Source: Bugulina stolonifera (taxonomy: Eukaryota > Bryozoa > Gymnolaemata > Cheilostomatida > Bugulidae). From it: a DNA stretch of 64,000 nt. Position 1 is the first letter of the stretch; each line of letters starts with the position of its first letter. The DNA is taken from positions 21,615,233-21,679,232 of the forward strand of contig OW285188.1 in assembly GCA_935421135.1 (NCBI GenBank), in the 5' to 3' direction. Made by a program: the position numbers and the translations under genes. The notes under the pieces were generated by a model, which worked only from the letters and a program-made list of their open reading frames with translations, was not told where the DNA came from and did not search any database. Positions 49,512-64,000 of this stretch are shown here, one piece after another.

Positions 49512-52500
49512 ATGGCAGAGGAAGTATCATTGGATACAGATATTATCAACAGATTATACCGGTGTGGAGTATGTGGTGTGACTTCTGTTGATATTGAAGA
49601 GCTAAAGAGGCACATGATCAATGATCATGTTAATCCTGGAGATAACACTGCATCAGCAACAGATGGAGGTACTTCCAAGTAATGTATTTGCTGGCTTTAA
49701 TATTAAAATTATTACAAAAATAAGTTTTCTGAAAAATATAGGCCATTAGTATCTTTACATATTTTACAAATAATCCGTTAGGCCGTGTTTGCTATATATC
49801 ACGATGTGGGAGTGGGATAATTTTGCAATTTGTTTATCATGATGTTCAGTGTATGAACATTGTATACTAACTTCAGTCACATATCCCTGTTTCGTATTCA
49901 TACTGTGTGTTACATCGAGTTACTTTGAGTTCGCCACAACTTCATGGCACATTGAAAGTTGACATTTTCAAGTTGTCTTCTTTTTGCCTTTGTGTAGCAC
50001 TATATATAAGCGTACTGTAAAGTGTGATGGTAAAATCCTGTATGTATACAATACTTCTATCTTACTTAAGGTGAATCTGTAGAAGCCCAAAATCTTGAGT
50101 TTGTGGAAACAGAAGAGCCTGTGGACCAAAGTAGTACTGCAATGGAGACTGCTGAGGTGGTGCCAGAAGAACCCACTGTTGATGTTGATCTGAACTTCAA
50201 AGTAAAATTATATCTTTGTTTAATTACTTTTTAAAGATATTGTGATATTTCTAATAAGGCAGTAAGTTTTTATTAGTCCCACACATATGCCACTATGAAC
50301 TAGACTGTGAATTGTCTCTATTCCTGTGCTCCAACGGAGTTACCCTGTGTACTGTGGTATGACTGTAATACCTGTTGCCAATAATTGATTTTAGGTAAAA
50401 ATGCCATCCTCGGATATGTCAATGTTTCCAAAGCACATCAGACCTGCACTGCTATTCAACTGCACATACTGTGACTTCAAACATCAAAGTTTTAAGGTGG
50501 GTCTATTTGTTATATTTCATTAGAACTTTTGGAGTTGCCTCATCATGCTCTATACTACAAAATTGGCTTAGTCTTATACACATGTATGTGTATGTATATC
50601 GCTGCCTGTGCATGCAGATAGTGTTTGCTTCAGAGTCTCCTGTTGTGTAATCATGGTTGATAGTATTTAAGTTTAGTGTAATATTAGATAGATAGGCATA
50701 GAGAGTCCTCACCCATTATGTCCATTCGTTCACAATCGTGTTTGTTATGCACATTTAACCCTCACATAAGTAGTCTACACCAAATTTAGGGTATTTATAT
50801 TCATTTGTTTCAGCAAGTTTCTTTTCATATTGTTGAAAATCATCCTAAAAAGTTGGAACAGAAGCTACGTGTGATGAAGAGGACCACACAAGGTGAGATA
50901 TAGTAGTGTTTGCTATTATGTTTGATATCCTATAGGATACTAGTAGAGCATGGTGTGAGGTAATACAATAATAATAGCTTCACTCTCCTGAACTATTTAG
51001 TAATTATTGTAATGGAGTTGATTCTAGCAGCTTTTGGTTCTGAAGTTGAAAATGCAGTTATTTTATTTATAAAAAATTTTTGTTAATTTTGATGTCGCTC
51101 ATAATTTTAGATGTTTCAGTTATAAATAATTCGGCTTATTTGTCCAAGAATGGAATGAAAAAGCAAAGAACTTTTCTGTTTGAATCGTCACAGAAACCTA
51201 AGGGGAATAAAAGTAAAAGAACATTTAGTTGCGCTCTGTGTAACACGTAAGTCTTTTTATGTAACTTAACCTTTAACCTCATATTTATCTCAAATAGCCT
51301 AGTATCTAGACTCACTGGACAACAGTCATTCTAATAGACAAAGGTCATGAGATAAATTTTGCTGGTAATTTCTCACTTGATTCCTTAGAATAGCTAGTAA
51401 GGGGCAGGTCATTGAGTCAAGGTTTACCACCTAATGTTGACTCATTCACCATAAATACGATTATTGCTGCTAGTTTTTACTTTTTGCTATCCAATAACCT
51501 AAAATGATGATTGATGACTGCTGTATATATTAATATATAGGAAGTGTGACCAGGAAATTGTGCTGAACATACATAAAAGGTGCCACGTTGAAGGTTCGAA
51601 TAGGCTGTGTTGTTGCTTCTGTGGAAAGGAGGCATCGACAGCTAAGGCTTGGTATGGACTATACATTCATATAGTGAACAAGCATCCGACGGAGTTACCT
51701 GCCCCTCACTCATGTAGTGTCTGCAGTAAGTGCTATAGCAAACAATGTGGTTTTACAGAGTAACAGTTTACCATAGCTAATTGGTTGTACAAGCAGTGAA
51801 AAAGTGTGGTGAGTTGATAGGTATTCTGTACGACGTTATTTTTAATCTCGCAAGGGTATAATCTTACTTACATATTTACGAATATAAGGCACAAGTTATA
51901 TTTTACTTATTTGCATGTTTTTACGGTTTTGTAGACAAGGGATTTGTGAAAGCATTTGATCTACAGAAACACATGTCATGCCACAGCATGGAGAGGCCAT
52001 ACGGTTGTGACTTGTGTACATTCAACTTTAAAACAAAGAGGTCTCTATATGAACATAAGATTCTAAAGCACAAGCTGGGTACTGCCGAGGAGAGGTCGGT
52101 GTATATTTATTGTGTGCATGAGAAATATAGGGGTCAGTTTCTATTCTCTGCTGCTCTATAAAAACAATTTGTGGAACTATAATTAGCTGGACAATACTTA
52201 TATCTAGATGAATGAAACGTTCTAGCACCGATGGTAGTATGCATATATTTGTTGATGTATTTTTCTCTCTGAGGTGCTGAGGATTAATTGTCATGTAATG
52301 CAACAGATGCATGGGTGGCCTTAGAATTTTCACTGATACTTTATTTTACATAATGCACTTGAGGCTTCATATTATCTTAACTATTTTATAGGTTAGCTCT
52401 GATAACCAAGTTGAGGTCACGTCCCAGACCTGAGTTGGATGTGACTAAGCCATGGTACCAATGTGAGCACTGTGATTATAAAACTAAGTTATCTACAAAA

Positions 52501-54193
52501 ATGAAAACTCATGCGAAAATACATGCTGGAATAAAGGACATATCGTAAGTAGTTGTATTCCTTTATAAACAATAGGTATTATATGTGTGTATGTGCTAAT
52601 GCAGTTCATGTCAATATCAATATTGGTATGTAATATTGTGATCTACAGTTCTATATTTACTATTATTTCAATATGTGACAGCTTTTAATGGAAATAGCAG
52701 CAGTGGAAGGTGCTAAGAGGCTCCATAATGTAGTTTTGTATATCCTTATGATCAATCCATTGCTGCACAAAATGACTTGTCAAATTTGTATATGGATGTT
52801 TTAGATGCCAGTACTGCGACTATAAAACAGGGGATCGTTCAAGTTTAAAACGTCATGAGTGGAGACATCGTGCAATTAAACCATTTAGTTGCACGTTCTG
52901 TAACTTCTCTTGCATACAGCGACCACAAATACTCTCACATTATAAAAACAAGCACTCACTCATGCCTCGAGATGCTTCGAAACTCATTCAGTAAGTCGGT
53001 CTATTCTCCAATGTTGATGATTTGGTTTAAATCCTTTTTGAGTGAAATTCACTATATCCTAAAGACTTGTATGTTCCCCATGAATCCGTGTAGTTGTATT
53101 GTATCCCATATTATGTTTAGTTGGCAGTCGAGGTGTGTACTATATGTCTTGTAGCAACATCATACATGTAGCATAATACTGTGTAGGCATATCAATCGAC
53201 CAAACACTTATATTGCTGATGAAGATTTAGAAGCTGAGGTTTCAGATATAACTAGAGAGATAGAAGTGAGCACAGAGAACCATACTATAAATATACCTGA
53301 TGTTACTGATAATCCTGTAGACCTAGATCTGGTAAGTATGTACAGTGTATGTACGTATGTCTGTATGTCTGTATACAGGTACATGTATGTACATGTATGC
53401 TATAGACCACCCTTATACTTATGCATAATCTAGCAGCACAGTAACTATAATGTACCATTGTATCACTGGCTATTCTGCTATTGAAAGTAATGCTGTGCAT
53501 TGTAAACATAATTACTGATAGTTTGAGAAGATTGTTCTTGTTAAACATGCATGGCCATTTTGTGATGCAGTGACAATCTTTCAACACTCGTATGAGAGAT
53601 GTGCATTGTTGTTTGGTTCAGACACCTCTTTCCCAAGAATAACAACTTAGTGAGCATGAAGTTTTGACAATTCAAAGTTGAACGGCCCTCACATCTGAGT
53701 AAACAGTGCCGATGTCGATACAAAAAGCTGTGTGGAGTTATCTGCCCATTAAATTAGTTTGGGAACTTTGTTTAAAATGAAGATTTGACAACTCTAAATT
53801 GGGACCACATTATTTTCCTCCTGAAACTTGTTGCTTGCTTCAAAGACAACTTTAGTGGAAGTAACTGCTAGTGAATAGCACAATAATTGCAAAGTTTATT
53901 CATGATATTAGTCTTATTAATAGATTGTATGCATTATTTAGTACATTTGAGAGGCTGTAGTCGTTATATGGTCCAACTTCTAATATGTTAGAAAACTTCT
54001 ATCTGTGTAGCCAATCCAAAGACCTCCACAGTCAGTCCTGTGTTGCCCCTCCCTAATAAAAATATACACTTATTACCATGTTGTGCCAGATATGTTACTG
54101 TAATAAATATTATAATGCTTTCAGTTGACTGAAGCAGCAGAAGGGTTATTAGCCGCTAGCCAAAGTGAATTCCATACTACTGACCCAGGCTGA
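49512..54193 (+). CDS. C2H2 zinc-finger protein B (9 fingers)
   Basis: Exons 49512-49668, 50071-50201, 50395-50496, 50814-50892, 51111-51246, 51541-51725, 51935-52094, 52392-52544, 52805-52990, 53187-53331, 54125-54193; phases close to 500 residues. Fingers in order begin YRCGVCGVTS, FNCTYCDFKH, FSCALCNTKC, LCCCFCGKEA (long loop), HSCSVCNKGF, YGCDLCTFNF, YQCEHCDYKT, ISCQYCDYKT and FSCTFCNFSC. QHINRP follows the last finger, then an acidic segment and the tail LTEAAEGLLAASQSEFHTT. Exon lengths 102, 185, 160, 153 and 186 equal those of gene C exactly, showing common origin. One donor is unusual (GTCGGT at 52095) but is forced by phase and by the paralog. Confidence 0.87.
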
Positions 54194-54362
54194 TGAGGAA
54201 ATGGCTACTCCATATGTTACTATAATTATGTACTGGACATCTTGTAGTTGAGGTAGACACAAGGTTAATTCTATTCTGTACTTCTGTAGCACATATCTTG
54301 TATGCAAGTCTGCTAGACTGTAATAGGGAGGCTTGGATGTGACAATTTTTGATTTTTTTTGT

Positions 54363-54368
54363 AATAAA
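54363..54368 (+). promoter_or_regulatory. Candidate polyadenylation signal of zinc-finger gene B
   Basis: AATAAA about 170 bases after the stop codon at 54191-54193, in an AT-rich context. Position is plausible; no transcript evidence. Confidence 0.4.
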
Positions 54369-54838
54369 TAACAATTATACAAAAAAGCTTTTATCTTGGT
54401 AAGAGATTTTCAGATACTGTCTAAAATAGTAAAAATAACCAAGTTCAGGTACGCAACCACGCTGTTGGTTTTTATAGCATTGAGACATCTTTGGAGTACA
54501 TAATATGGCCGGCTAATATGTTATCAAAAACAGATATATATTCTATTCATATTTATTTAAATTAAAATCACACCCATGAGATACATCAATTTTGTTTTGC
54601 AAATAATAGAATTAAATTAAGACATAAATATAATATTATGATCATTTATATTCATTGAAGAAAATCAAAACCCATAAATTCAAGCATCTTATAAGCACGG
54701 AATAGTAATGGTAATTTATGTACAGTGCATAGATCCACAACAGTAAACACTTCTCAGTCAAAAGGAATCAATATGAATGCATTACTTTTTACATTATGAC
54801 AAATTTGTAAGCACAGCCCAGAGAGATGAAGTAAAGGT

Positions 54839-55022
54839 CCAGGTATACATTACATCAGTCCAGGTATACACCACACCAGTCCAGGTATACATCACACCAG
54901 TCCAGGTATACATCACACCAGACCAGGTATACATCACACCAGTCCAGGTATACGACATGGCAACCAAGGTATACAACATCCCAGCCCAGGTATATGACAT
55001 ACAAATCAAGGTATATGACAGA
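54839..55022. repeat. 21-bp tandem repeat between convergent zinc-finger genes
   Basis: About eight units of CCAGGTATACATCACACCAG + T, decaying toward the right (AAGGTATAYGACAT). Open frames run through on both strands (54777-55205 plus, 54794-55048 minus) because 21 is divisible by 3. The array lies between the 3' ends of genes B and C. Confidence 0.85.
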
Positions 55023-55076
55023 TGTGTGCCCGTCTCCAATGGAGCCATGATAGCAATCCAGGCCCTAGAGAGGTGG

Positions 55077-58000
55077 CTATGTTGTATGAATCTCTATCTG
55101 ACTAGCTGCCAGCAAACCCTCAGCAGCTTCCGTTATCTACAAATATACAAATTGTGTAACTTTACTATAAACAATAAAAATATTATAAACAACATATTTC
55201 ATTAGCCAATTAAAACCTTCCCCCAGTAGCTAATGTTTATAAAATACAGTCATGCTTTACTCCATAATTTTATTCATAATAATCACTATTCCAACATGCA
55301 TGTTCACAGTTGAACTAAACAAACACTAACCAGATGTATGTCTATAGGATTTCCTCCCTCATCTTGCCCGATAATGTTGATACCACCAGGATGTGAGGCG
55401 ACTACATGAGCAGTCTGGTCGGTGATCTCGATAGTCTGCTGGTCATGTACTTGCAGACGATGAGTTGCGGCTGTACGGGGTCCATTAATATGTCTGCAAT
55501 GCACCATGTATAATAGTACTAATACTATACCAGTTCCAACACCTTTATGGGTAAACTACAGACTAACAGTGAGAGCTTAGTTACAACACTGAATCATTTT
55601 AAGACCAATGCAACTATACAAACCAATGTGGTAACGAGTACTATTATGTATATTATGTCTATGACCATGCAATAATACACCCATTACATGCATGTCACAG
55701 TTAGCACTCACGTGATAAGTTTCCTCGCATCTGTAGGGGCGAGAGAGTGCTTGTTCTTATAATGAGCCATCATTTGAGTCCTCTGTATACAACTGAAGGA
55801 GCAGAGTCTACATGAGTACGGTTTCTCCTCCTTATGTCTCCACATGTGCCTGTTGAGTGAGGAGCTGTCTGCTGTCTTATAGTCACAGAACTTGCACCTA
55901 AGTAGTGAATTTTATACATTAGACTCGATATCTCCATCCCCACTTTGTGATTATAATATATATTAGGCGTACACATGGGTATATACAACCATGTACTAAC
56001 ACTTGCATCTCATAACACCTTCAATGCAACAATCAACCCAAATTAATATTTCACATGTAAAATAACAAAAAATAATTAATAAAATAATTCCCTACTGCAA
56101 ATTGGAGTCATAATCTACATTGACTAGAGCTTACTTGAAATCTTTGATTCCATTGTGGTTATTCATGTGAACTTTAAACTGGTATTTCTCCTTGGTTCTG
56201 TATCCACACTGGCTACACATGAGTACTGGTAGACAGTTGTTCTTCTTGGCTAATAGACGTTTCTGTTTCCTCTCCTCCAGTTTCAGTCTAGGAACAGATG
56301 GAATATATAACATTTATACTGTATATATAGATGGTAGTACGCGCTACTCTATACTGTACCTTGTATATCAACAGTAATCTACAATATGTACTGAAACATG
56401 TTCAAGAACTCCACAACTAGTTATATACATTACAACAGTCTATAATCTACCTATTGAGGAAAACCTATATCACACACAACAGTTTATAGCCAATGCAAAA
56501 ATAGCGATTTAGGATGTACAACCAATTGCCTACCTTTGTTCTTCAGTGCCGTGTCCATGTAAAAGTATACCATGCTCCTTTAGTCGTAACTCTGATTTAA
56601 ACGCATCACCACAATCATTACAGAGGAAAGGTCTATGTGTGTTGTGAACACTCAGGTGCTTTTCCAAGTCATACTCCTTCACGAACCCCTTCTCTGCAAG
56701 CAAATGTAAATTAGCTTCTCTCAAACTAGTGCACTAGTAAAATGTGAGATGCATCCAGTTCCATTTGAAATGTACTACATTGAATGATGTAGAACCATAT
56801 ACCAAGACAATGCTACATGTATATATCACTATGTACAATGTATATATACATAAGATCAGTATACTTACTGCATATTCCACACTCTATACGTGGTGGCACA
56901 ACTCCTGGATGTTTCGACAGGATGTGCCTCATGAGAGCGTACCAAGGTTTAGTACCTGGAGCATCTTTCTGACATACACAACATCTCATAGCCTCAGTAC
57001 CATCTACATGGCAGTTTTTATGAACTCTCAATTCTTGTTCATTAGCACAGCGCCTAAAGTTAGATAATACAATAACATAACGCTAGCATTATGTAAATAT
57101 TGTACAATATAGAATTTATGTACAAATATTTAATAAAATCAGACCCTTGTTCATTAATTAATTGTGTTAAAATATAATGTTTTAGTCAATCTTCTAAACA
57201 TAACTTCAGATATTTGTCCAACCAGATATCAGTTCATTTGAGCAATATATAACATAGGTTAAGGAGAACACGTACATAGGGCAGATATCACAGCTGAACA
57301 CTTGTAGTAATCTCTGTGGATCAGCTCTTCGAGTCCTTCCACTCAAATTCTCTGACTTGTACTGTCTACCATCAGTGTAGGCGGAGTTATTAGGGAATTC
57401 TAAGGGTACATACAGATACATCAATTAGTATTATTCAATATACATGTAGATGTCAACCTAGTGCAGTGTTCTACTTAGACTAATAAATTATCAATATAAC
57501 AATTACACGCATAACCATGTCAGAATATGTACTAATAAGCTTACAAATATCAGTTAGCTTAATAAAAATTTAAAATCCAGTAACACATGTCTCTATTTCT
57601 CATGGGTATCATGCTAGGAACAAGTACAAGAATCTTAAATCAGTTATCTCCATTGGCACCTACAAACACGTGTAGATAGGTTATACACAATTTTATATAC
57701 CATTGCAGAGTAATAGAGCAGAGAATATTCACCATTGATGTTTTCTATTCTGGGTCGCTTTCTCAACTCCTCGGATATTTTTCTAGGATGCACATCTGTG
57801 ACGTGATTGGACACATTCTAGATAATACAGCAATAACATTGTGATTTCTCACAAATTCACAGATCTGTCACGACGTTGTGGGTAGTGACCAGTTATTAAA
57901 ATTGTTCACAATTACAGTATTACGATCATTTTAATATGGAAGAAGGTGGTTGTCACTTACTGTAAAGTTTGGATGTTTATATTGACAGTATTCACATGTG

Positions 58001-58915
58001 AAGAAGAGTGCCGGCTTAACATGGCGTGGAAACATTGGTAGTTCGGTATCTGGAACGTGCACCTAAAGTCAGACACCCACTGGTTAGTCAATGTGAACAG
58101 TGAAATACATCATCATCATCTACACCTAAAATAACATTATTACTAGAATATTCATATCCACTTATCTAGTGACTTACATTGAAGGACAGGTCAACTTTAC
58201 TACCAGGTAGTTTCTCAGGATCCACTCTATGAACTTCTCTAACAGGGGCAGCCGGTTCAGGAGCAGGTTCTGGCTGAACATGCTGTACATGCTGAACGTG
58301 TTCATGTTGGATATGCTGCTCAGGTTGAACCGCGCCAAATTGCTCCAATATGTCCACAGTATTGACAACTGAATAAAACCAATAGTAGGAATGTCACATT
58401 ACCGTTAATAACTTATGTATATAGGCATGTAATAGGTCTAAAAGCACTTAAATAGTTTTTATTCTATGTTCATTCAAGATTCAGTCTGGCAGACTGGTTT
58501 CACACAGATTTTATAAAAGAGGTTTCCACAGCAAAAGTCACCAGTGTGAAGACACCGTCTACAGAAATCTAATAATTATAGCATTCATTGTATCGATGAG
58601 TTCTATCAACACAAATATAATTTATCCTATTTATCGTAGTTGCATAGAGCCCGCTAGTTGACTACACAATAGAAATCGATTATGTAATATATTTGGAATT
58701 AAATTATTACCTTCTGATACAATAGGAAGATCTACAGTCACTTCCTCCTGCGGCTCATTTTCTTCCACCCCACCTGATGTTGCAATATTTCCTGCCTCAT
58801 TTAGATGTGTGCTGAGCATATGGAACTTCAGTTCTTCGATTGATCGACTCGTCATACCACAGTGGCCACATTTATATACTTTCTCACTATCATCTTGATC
58901 GTGAAGATCTGCCAT
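55077..58915 (-). CDS. C2H2 zinc-finger protein C (9 fingers)
   Basis: Exons on the minus strand: 58915-58711, 58368-58178, 58062-57961, 57817-57733, 57399-57276, 57053-56869, 56693-56534, 56287-56135, 55897-55712, 55493-55331, 55136-55077; phases close to 537 residues. The N-terminal finger YKCGHCGMTSRSIEELKFHM is followed by an acidic linker and a His/Gln/Pro-rich segment (EHVQHVQHVQPEPAPEP). Further fingers begin FTCEYCQYKH, FSCDICPMRC, MRCCVCQKDA (long loop), IECGICKKGF, FLCNDCGDAF, LMCSQCGYRT, FKCKFCDYKT and YSCRLCSFSC. THINGPR follows, then a hydrophilic segment and the tail ITEAAEGLLAASQIEIHTT. The small last exon was found from its similarity to B. Likely a DNA-binding nuclear protein. 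Confidence 0.87.
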
Positions 58916-59835
58916 ACTGTTGTTACCAAAAAGTATTATGCTAAAGCCATTATGATTGTGACTAGTCTATACTAAAAATACAGTAATTTGGCAAAAGGAG
59001 GGACCCAACAGCAGATAGAGTGCATTTCATCAGTAAGACAACACAATACACAATCAAAAGGAATGTTATGATTATGATACAAAATTTAGCTCTTCGAATA
59101 CAAATTATGGAGTTGCTCCCTCTTTCTTCCTCATCCGTAACATCGGCAACAGTAGGCTTATATGTGACGTCACGGTGCTGGCCTACAGTCTGTCAACTGG
59201 GACTACACTCATGAGCAGACATTTCGAGCACCTGTACACTTACCTGCCATTTGGGAATGCTCCAATTTATTTAAAACAAATAAATAATTATAACAACGAG
59301 TGGAACCAATGTTTGCCTATCACTTTTATCAAGCAAGTTTCTGTTTGCGCCATGGAGCAGGCGTACAATTGCGCCATTTTTATTTAGTTTGATTAGGTGC
59401 TGATAGAATAAACGTTGCTCGCGTTAACATTTCGGCTTCAACTTAATACATTAATGGAGCTCAACAGTTCTGAGATAAAAGTAACTTACCTGTAGAGAAA
59501 GGCTTTGTGTTATACTAATTTTAAAACAAGTGTTGTTACGGGAAACTTCAAAACTTTTCAACAGCCAGTTGAGAGCCGCGATTTTCTTTAGAAATTTACT
59601 TGAATGTCGACCTTGACCGCATAGTACATATGTGTTACATCCGCAAAGTGTTCGTCTATGAAACACTAGTATGTTATTTTCTGTACCGATTTTATAGAGG
59701 CCGACATGGAGCTCATTTGTTTTGCGTTTTTTAATTGGTCAGCTTATCAACAAGTAAACGCCCATTTTTATTCATGGGCTGATTTTCAATGAACTAAAAA
59801 GCAAAATAACCAACCTGATTCTCCTTTCCAGACCA
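58916..59835. promoter_or_regulatory. Divergent intergenic region between zinc-finger gene C and AGPS
   Basis: 920 bases separate the starts of two oppositely oriented genes, so it should hold both promoters. No coding exon is convincing. A missing first exon of AGPS could lie here, since an acceptor-like CTTTCCAG precedes the AGPS ATG. Confidence 0.4.
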
Positions 59836-63740
<3,905 letters not shown>

Positions 63741-63853
63741 GTGAGTTTTTCTTTGGTATTCCGCTATATACTTAATAGTTGTGAAATATTTTCTTTGTAA
63801 TTTATTCTACGCTGAAGTTCAACGTATACACCCCTATTGGATGTAGTTATATC

Positions 63854-63921
63854 AACTCAAGTCATACCGACTCTTACTTGTTTATGTACATGTATAAGTG
63901 AGAGTCGATATGACTTGAGGT
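63854..63921. repeat. Imperfect hairpin in AGPS intron
   Basis: AACTCAAGTCATACCGACTC and its downstream reverse complement (GAGTCGATATGACTTGAGG) form a stem of about 26 pairs with three mismatches around GTTTATGTACATGTAT. Could be a small inverted-repeat element remnant. Confidence 0.6.
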
Positions 63922-64000
63922 AACTGAGATTATGTGAACTGATCTCACATTATCGGTGAGGGCATTTAGTTGTGATGATTGACTGTATTAGTTGCTGTGA

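Noticed and set aside
54777..55205. 142-codon plus-strand ORF (VQVYITPVQVY repeats)
   Set aside because: It is the 21-bp tandem repeat plus antisense of the last exon of zinc-finger gene C.

Overview
The window is animal nuclear DNA: an AT-rich background and single-copy metazoan genes split by many GT-AG introns of a few hundred to a few thousand bases. Families present include an alpha-catenin/vinculin-type protein, a tamalin/CYTIP-like PDZ scaffold, UBE2F, VPS25, AGPS and C2H2 zinc-finger factors. An early-branching invertebrate such as a sponge fits, but that placement is inference. Exons were joined by eye from splice consensus, reading phase and family similarity. For the eight genes read from start to stop the phases close exactly, except that the N-terminal splice of the PDZ gene is tentative.

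Layout. 1-2275 (-): first two coding exons of an alpha-catenin-like gene that runs off the left edge. 3252-11588: an 8.3-kb near-perfect palindrome with a 6-nt centre, flanked by the 6-bp duplication CCCTAC, ending 5'-AG...CT-3', and carrying in each arm a fragment of a family-B DNA polymerase. I read it as a non-autonomous Polinton/Maverick-derived element in an unusual head-to-head form. 13020-24215 (+): tamalin/CYTIP-like PDZ protein. 25473-28332 (-): UBE2F, the NEDD8 E2. 28813-30011 (-): decayed LINE reverse transcriptase. 30464-33460 (+): VPS25 (ESCRT-II). 33860-40687 (-): a 680-residue protein with three similar ~120-residue domains and a C-terminal RING, which I cannot assign to a named family. 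43701-47594 (-), 49512-54193 (+) and 55077-58915 (-): three paralogous C2H2 zinc-finger genes with matching exon lengths and a shared C-terminal motif (AAEGLLAA). 59836 to the right edge (+): AGPS, ether-lipid synthesis, cut by the window end.

From the PDZ gene to AGPS the genes mostly alternate in strand, giving divergent pairs (UBE2F/VPS25, ZF-A/ZF-B, ZF-C/AGPS) and convergent pairs (VPS25/RING gene, ZF-B/ZF-C). The genes do not form one pathway; only the zinc-finger trio is clearly related by descent. The strongest candidates for something undescribed are the palindromic Polinton derivative, the triple-domain RING protein, an intronic minisatellite that repeats its own intron's 5' splice site, and the zinc-finger trio.
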